A DNA stretch of 64,000 nt from Saprospiraceae bacterium. Its GTDB lineage: Bacteria; Bacteroidota; Bacteroidia; Chitinophagales; Saprospiraceae. The notes under the pieces are model-generated. The model did no database searches. It worked only from the letters and a program-made list of their open reading frames with translations, and was not told where the DNA came from. The stretch is taken from positions 124,001 to 188,000 of the forward strand of contig JAHBTW010000007.1 in assembly GCA_019638385.1 (NCBI GenBank). The letters run 5' to 3'. A program made the translations under genes and the position numbers. Shown here in pieces: positions 60,354-64,000 of this stretch; position 1 is the first letter of the stretch; the number at the start of each line of letters is the position of its first letter.

Positions 60354-61268
60354 TCAGCCATAGCGCTGCTCAAACCCTGCCACGCCCTGTAATCCGCCGG
60401 TATGGACGGCCATCACCGTGGCGCCTCGTGGGAAGTGGCCTTTTTTGATAAGATCAAACAGCCCGTAAAAAAGCTTCCCGGTATATATAGGATCGAGTGC
60501 AAAACCTTGATCTGCTTTGAATTGCTGCATAAAGTCGAGCAGTTCCGGTCGCCATTTGGCGTAGCCTCCAAAATGGTATTCGGTATTAATGGCCCAATTG
60601 TCGCAATGAGCATACCCATTTTCAGCGAGCAGGCGGCGAACTTCCTCCTGCAAAAAGTCGCCTTTGAGCGCACTGAACCCTAAGGCCGGGCAGCGCCCCT
60701 CCAAACTCGAAACCAACCCCGCCAGGGTGCCGCCCGTACCGCAAGCCACGGCAATGCAATCGGGGGGGTCAAACGCTGTTATTTCCGCAGCCAATTCGCG
60801 GCAGCCGGCCAACGCCAAGCTGTTCGTACCGCCTTCAGGAATGACATAACACGCCGCCGGTTGAATGCCGAGTGCCGGCAAAAAACCCGCCTCCGTTTTT
60901 TCGCGATAAGTTTCCCGGCTCACATAGAGGAGTTGCATGCCTTGTTCCTGTGCTCGTTGCAGGGTGGGATTGAGCGGAGGGGTTGCTTCGCCGCGCACGA
61001 TGCCGATGGATTCAAAACCCAGCACATGCGCCGCTTCGGCTACGGCGGCCAGATGATTGGAATAAGCGCCGCCGAAACTCAGAAGCCGCCGAAAACCCTG
61101 CGAGTGCGCCGCGAGGAGGTTGTACTTGAGCTTGCGCCACTTGTTGCCGCAAAAAGCGCTGCCCTCCTCCCACCGAAGCAAATCGTCGCGCTTCACCAAT
61201 AGCCTCAGCCCGGCGGCATCCAGCGCGCCGCCCCGAATTTCCTGCACCGGACTCGCCGGCCGCTCCAA
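60354..61268 (-). CDS. PLP-dependent ACC deaminase / D-cysteine desulfhydrase-like enzyme
   Basis: 304 residues from a TTG at 61268. The PLP-site region SAFCGNKWRKLKYNLLAA holds the expected lysine, GGAYSNHLAAVA the phosphate-binding part, and ACGTGGTLAGL the glycine loop. The family (1-aminocyclopropane-1-carboxylate deaminase and D-cysteine desulfhydrase) cannot be split by eye. The long open frame upstream of 61268 is the translation of repeat tracts, so an ATG there is not credible. The start is therefore uncertain by up to a few codons. Confidence 0.82.
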   Translation of the reverse strand: MERPASPVQEIRGGALDAAGLRLLVKRDDLLRWEEGSAFCGNKWRKLKYNLLAAHSQGFRRLLSFGGAYSNHLAAVAEAAHVLGFESIGIVRGEATPPLNPTLQRAQEQGMQLLYVSRETYREKTEAGFLPALGIQPAACYVIPEGGTNSLALAGCRELAAEITAFDPPDCIAVACGTGGTLAGLVSSLEGRCPALGFSALKGDFLQEEVRRLLAENGYAHCDNWAINTEYHFGGYAKWRPELLDFMQQFKADQGFALDPIYTGKLFYGLFDLIKKGHFPRGATVMAVHTGGLQGVAGFEQRYG

Positions 61269-61290
61269 TGTATCTATAGTAAACCTTGGG

Positions 61291-61324
61291 GAGCTACGAG
61301 CTATGAGCTTCGAGCCACGAGCTT
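61291..61324. repeat. AGCT-word repeat tract
   Basis: GAGCTACGAGCTATGAGCTT and related words, the same family as at 2858-2900 and 50895-51013. It lies just upstream of the deaminase gene and would be part of its leader. Confidence 0.75.
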
Positions 61325-61370
61325 GATTCTTCAATATTAAAAAAGAATTCGTTTTGAAAATAAAGTTTTT

Positions 61371-61464
61371 ACTGCCAAGGCAGATCACGTCGATGCCAAT
61401 AAACTGCCGAAGCAGCTTACGCCGAAGGCGCTGATCTGCCGAAGGCAGCTTACGGCGCAGCCGC
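61371..61464. repeat. GCCGAAGGC-word repeat tract
   Basis: The words CTGCCGAAGGCAGCTTACG and ACGCCGAAGGCGC recur two or three times, each a small palindrome around GCCGAAGGC. It fills the gap between the cupin gene and the AGCT tract. A different word family from the AGCT repeats. Confidence 0.7.
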
Positions 61465-61782
61465 TTACCGGTACTCCTCCCGCACCGGACAAAACACATC
61501 TATGAGCTTACAATCCGTCAGTGCCCGGCCCTCGTGCGGAACATGGCCCGAAATGACCGCGACTAAGCCGTTTTCATACACGCGGGTATCGCCGTCAATG
61601 CTGAGTTCAAAGCGGCCTTCCAAAACATGGGTGACCTGCTCATGAAAATGAGAATGCAGCGGTAAAACCGATCCGGCTGCGACGTCCCAAAAGACGATAG
61701 TAGCGTTTTCGGTGTGAACAAAGCGGCCTTTGAAGCCGGGAATCAGTTCTTTCGGTTCGATGGTAGAGATGTCGGTAGTCAT
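61465..61782 (-). CDS. Small cupin-domain protein
   Basis: 105 residues, a single cupin barrel. Motif 1 LPLHSHFHEQVTHVLEGRFEL has the HxH and E metal ligands; motif 2 is SGHVPHEGRAL. It may be an isomerase, dioxygenase-like protein or sensor; the sequence does not say which. It lies 9 bases downstream of an NAD(P)-binding protein gene on the same strand. Confidence 0.85.
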   Translation of the reverse strand: MTTDISTIEPKELIPGFKGRFVHTENATIVFWDVAAGSVLPLHSHFHEQVTHVLEGRFELSIDGDTRVYENGLVAVISGHVPHEGRALTDCKLIDVFCPVREEYR

Positions 61783-61791
61783 GATATTCGA

Positions 61792-62451
61792 TTATCCGTT
61801 TTGAGATTCACCCAATACAAACACTTCTCCGAGGGTATAAACCCGGCTGCCCGGCGTGCCGGCGAGCGCAGCCTGTACCATAGCGGCGGCTACCGTTTTT
61901 ACGGAAATAGGGCGCCAGTTTCGCATAAAGGGCAACTTGCCCAATAAACGCATGACGAAGAGGCCGGCCGCTTCGCCGGGGCGCGATTGCTCCCGTTGCC
62001 CGTCCAAAAAGCCGGGCCGCAGGATGGTAGTACTTTGAAACGACAATTGCTGCACCGCTTCGTCCAATGCGCCTTTCATTTGGGTGTAAAAATTGCGGGA
62101 CTTTGCATCAGCGCCCACAGAGGACACCAGCACATAACGCGGCACCCCGTTTTGGGCAGCCGCTTCCGCGAAAGCGTATTGGTACTCATAGTCCACCCGG
62201 TACTGCGCGGCTTTGCCGCCCGCCTGTTGGAGCGTAGTGCCGAGCGCGGAAAAGAGCACATCGCCCTGCACCAAATCGCGCCATGTTTCCGGTTGACCGA
62301 AATCAATGACGCAGACTTCGAGTTTGGGATGCTCCGTGGCGATTGGTCTGCGCACAAACACCCGCACTTTTTCAAATCGGTCGTTGTCCAGAAGCTGCCG
62401 GAGCAGTTGCACGCCGGTAAGCCCGGTAGCGCCTATGATGTTTGCTTGCAT
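61792..62451 (-). CDS. NAD(P)H-binding oxidoreductase (HTATIP2-like SDR)
   Basis: 219 residues of the atypical SDR type. ANIIGATGLTGVQLLRQLL is the nucleotide-binding start (GATGxxG), and YVLVSSVGADAKSRNFYTQMKG holds the Y...K-like catalytic region found in HTATIP2/YbjT proteins. It probably reduces a quinone or carbonyl compound. Two bases separate it from the upstream prfA gene, so the three minus-strand genes 63524-61465 are likely one transcript. Confidence 0.85.
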   Translation of the reverse strand: MQANIIGATGLTGVQLLRQLLDNDRFEKVRVFVRRPIATEHPKLEVCVIDFGQPETWRDLVQGDVLFSALGTTLQQAGGKAAQYRVDYEYQYAFAEAAAQNGVPRYVLVSSVGADAKSRNFYTQMKGALDEAVQQLSFQSTTILRPGFLDGQREQSRPGEAAGLFVMRLLGKLPFMRNWRPISVKTVAAAMVQAALAGTPGSRVYTLGEVFVLGESQNG

Positions 62452-62453
62452 GG

Positions 62454-63524
62454 TCAGGAAGGTTGTTCTTCTTTTAATCGTTCTGCCGTATCGGCCATTT
62501 GCAGCGCTTCGATGAGGTCGTCAATATGTCCGTCGAGGATGGCGTCTAAGTTGTGGAGCGTGAGGCCGATGCGGTGGTCGGTGACGCGGTTTTGAGGAAA
62601 GTTGAAGGTACGGATTTTCTCCGATCGGTCGCCTGATCCCACGATGGACTTCCGCCGGGAGGCCATGGCGGAATTGACTTTATTGGCTTCCATTTCGAGC
62701 AGACGCTGATAGAGGCGTTGCAGGGCGATTTCGCGGTTTTGGTGCTGCGAGCGCGCCTCGGTACTTTCCGTTACGAGGCCCGACGGAAGGTGAGTAAAGC
62801 GCACGCCCGACTCGGTTTTGTTGACGTGCTGCCCGCCCGCTCCACTGGCGCGGAAGGTATCCACTTTGAGATCGGCTTTGTTGATGTTCACATCCTCCAT
62901 CTCCAGTTTGGGCATCACCACCACGGTAGCCGCCGACGTGTGGATGCGGCCCTGCGATTCGGTTTTGGGCACGCGCTGCACCCGGTGCGTACCCGATTCA
63001 AACTTGATTTTTCCATATACTTCTTCGCCGGTTACCTCCAGGATGAGTCGGTCGTAACCGCCCACGGTGCCTTCGGTCACTTCCATCACCTCTGCGTTCC
63101 AGCCCTGCGCGTCAAAGTAACGCTGATACATGCGGTAGAGGTCGCCGGCAAACAAGGCCGCTTCATCGCCGCCGGTGCCGGAACGAATTTCAAAAATCAC
63201 GTCTTTGTCGTCGTCGGGGTCTTTGGGAATGAGCAATAAACGCAGGCGGTCTTCGAGTTCGGTTTTGCGCTCGCTCAATTCTGCCAGTTCCTCTTGCGCC
63301 ATCGCGCGAATTTCGGGGTCTTCGTCGCGCAGCATGGTGCGCGCCGAGGCCGTGGCGGCTTCTGTTTCCTGAAATTCGTCGAAAGCGGCTACGATCGGCT
63401 TGAGCTTTTTGTAATCTTTGCTCACCTTTTTGTACCGGTCGGAGTCGGCAATGATACCGGGGTCGGACAATTGCTCCTCCAAATGGATGAACCGTTCTTT
63501 GATGGCTATTAACTTTTCGGTCAT
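62454..63524 (-). CDS. prfA: Peptide chain release factor 1
   Basis: 356 residues. It ends translation at UAA and UAG. The GGQ loop (FRASGAGGQHVNKTESG) and the RF1 signature SQGRIHTSAATVVVMPK are present, with the usual helical N-terminal domain. The stop-codon recognition tripeptide position reads PKT (RVPKTESQGR), where PAT or PVT is typical. Length is normal. Divergent from tsaB. Confidence 0.95.
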   Translation of the reverse strand: MTEKLIAIKERFIHLEEQLSDPGIIADSDRYKKVSKDYKKLKPIVAAFDEFQETEAATASARTMLRDEDPEIRAMAQEELAELSERKTELEDRLRLLLIPKDPDDDKDVIFEIRSGTGGDEAALFAGDLYRMYQRYFDAQGWNAEVMEVTEGTVGGYDRLILEVTGEEVYGKIKFESGTHRVQRVPKTESQGRIHTSAATVVVMPKLEMEDVNINKADLKVDTFRASGAGGQHVNKTESGVRFTHLPSGLVTESTEARSQHQNREIALQRLYQRLLEMEANKVNSAMASRRKSIVGSGDRSEKIRTFNFPQNRVTDHRIGLTLHNLDAILDGHIDDLIEALQMADTAERLKEEQPS

Positions 63525-63691
63525 GGTATTGTGATGGTAAAACAGAAAAAGGCGCAGCGCAGGCGGCTGCCGGGTATCGTAAAAAATGTGCTGAGCGTAG
63601 CTACAACATACAGAAGAGTTGCTTGAGGCTGCAAAGTTATTATTGCCTGCGCCAAAACAAAGAATTTTCTTTGCGGGTTCAAAGTTGCAAC

Positions 63692-64000
63692 ATGAAGGAA
63701 CCGTTGATACTCTTATTGGAAACCGCTACCGATGTATGTTCGGTCGGACTGTGCCTCGGCGAGCGCCTGCTGAGCCTGCGCGAGAGCGATGAGGGGCAGG
63801 ATCACGCGGCCTCCGTCACCTTATTTATACAGGCCGTATTGGAAGAGGCCGGCAAAGCGCTGCCTGAAATAGACGCGGTCGCCATCAGCGGCGGCCCGGG
63901 TTCCTACACTTCCCTGCGCATTGGAGCCGCTACGGCCAAAGGCATTTGTTATGCATTGGGCAAACCGCTGATCGCTGCCGATACGCTGCATTCGCTCGCC
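63692..64000 (+). CDS. tsaB: tRNA N6-threonylcarbamoyladenosine protein TsaB (3' end outside window)
   Basis: The first 103 residues of an ASKHA-fold protein: ILLLETATDVCSVGL, then AISGGPGSYTSLRIGAATA, the TsaB signature. It partners TsaD in making t6A at position 37 of ANN-decoding tRNAs. The gene runs off the end of the window. The ATG lies in a ~165-base spacer that also holds the prfA promoter side. Confidence 0.92.
   Translation, partial: MKEPLILLLETATDVCSVGLCLGERLLSLRESDEGQDHAASVTLFIQAVLEEAGKALPEIDAVAISGGPGSYTSLRIGAATAKGICYALGKPLIAADTLHSLA

Overview
The window is a gene-dense piece of a Bacteroidota chromosome, most likely Saprospiria-like. The taxon is inferred from three things. There are type IX secretion (T9SS) tail domains and a PKD-repeat protein. 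There are Bacteroidota families (DUF6029, Omp28, PorT-like barrel, YtxJ, effector-associated domain 11). Promoters follow the Bacteroidota form (-33 TTTG, -7 TAnnTTTG) and Shine-Dalgarno sites are mostly absent. No rRNA, tRNA, CRISPR array or transposase gene was seen.

Layout. 0-8 kb: the tail of a T9SS protein, a DUF6438 lipoprotein, recJ, a PiT phosphate transporter and a hexosamine-type kinase plus nucleotidyltransferase pair, then a 380-bp element of nested palindromes. 8-12 kb: an envelope set of TlpA thioredoxin, DUF6029 barrel, SGNH hydrolase and Omp28 lipoprotein. 12-25 kb: a xanthine-dehydrogenase-type enzyme whose two subunit genes lie 7 kb apart. Between and beside them are a steroid 5-alpha-reductase-like protein, a YceI protein, a DUF1016 nuclease cassette with a metallopeptidase scar, and three AAA ATPase/nuclease genes. 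Each of the three ATPase genes has a tandem repeat in its promoter region. 25-37 kb: a serine hydrolase, a 1563-residue PKD metalloprotease, glgP, mnmD, ytxJ, pdhB and a DNA methyltransferase with a nuclease-fold tail. 37-47 kb: an ECF sigma/anti-sigma/Spy-like operon, then recQ, an effector-associated-domain/TPR membrane protein, rmuC, a lone hypC, a second effector-associated-domain protein, zinc-ribbon proteins and an altered M48 protease. 47-64 kb: hflKC, several lipoproteins and phosphoesterases, 3-hydroxyanthranilate dioxygenase, lpxH, two glycogen-binding-module proteins (one with a histone-like tail), deaD, a PLP deaminase, prfA and the start of tsaB.

Most of this is housekeeping. The accessory signal is concentrated in three places. 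(1) At 14.8-24.6 kb, four genes with PD-(D/E)XK-like motifs split the xdh locus; repeats at the ATPase genes carry -7 boxes, and at two of the three genes only the gene-proximal copy has a perfect box. (2) At 39-46.9 kb, two proteins that look like conflict-system adaptors sit with RecQ and RmuC. (3) The methyltransferase-nuclease fold fusion sits at 36-37.3 kb. Intergenic spacers also carry several families of short-word repeats.
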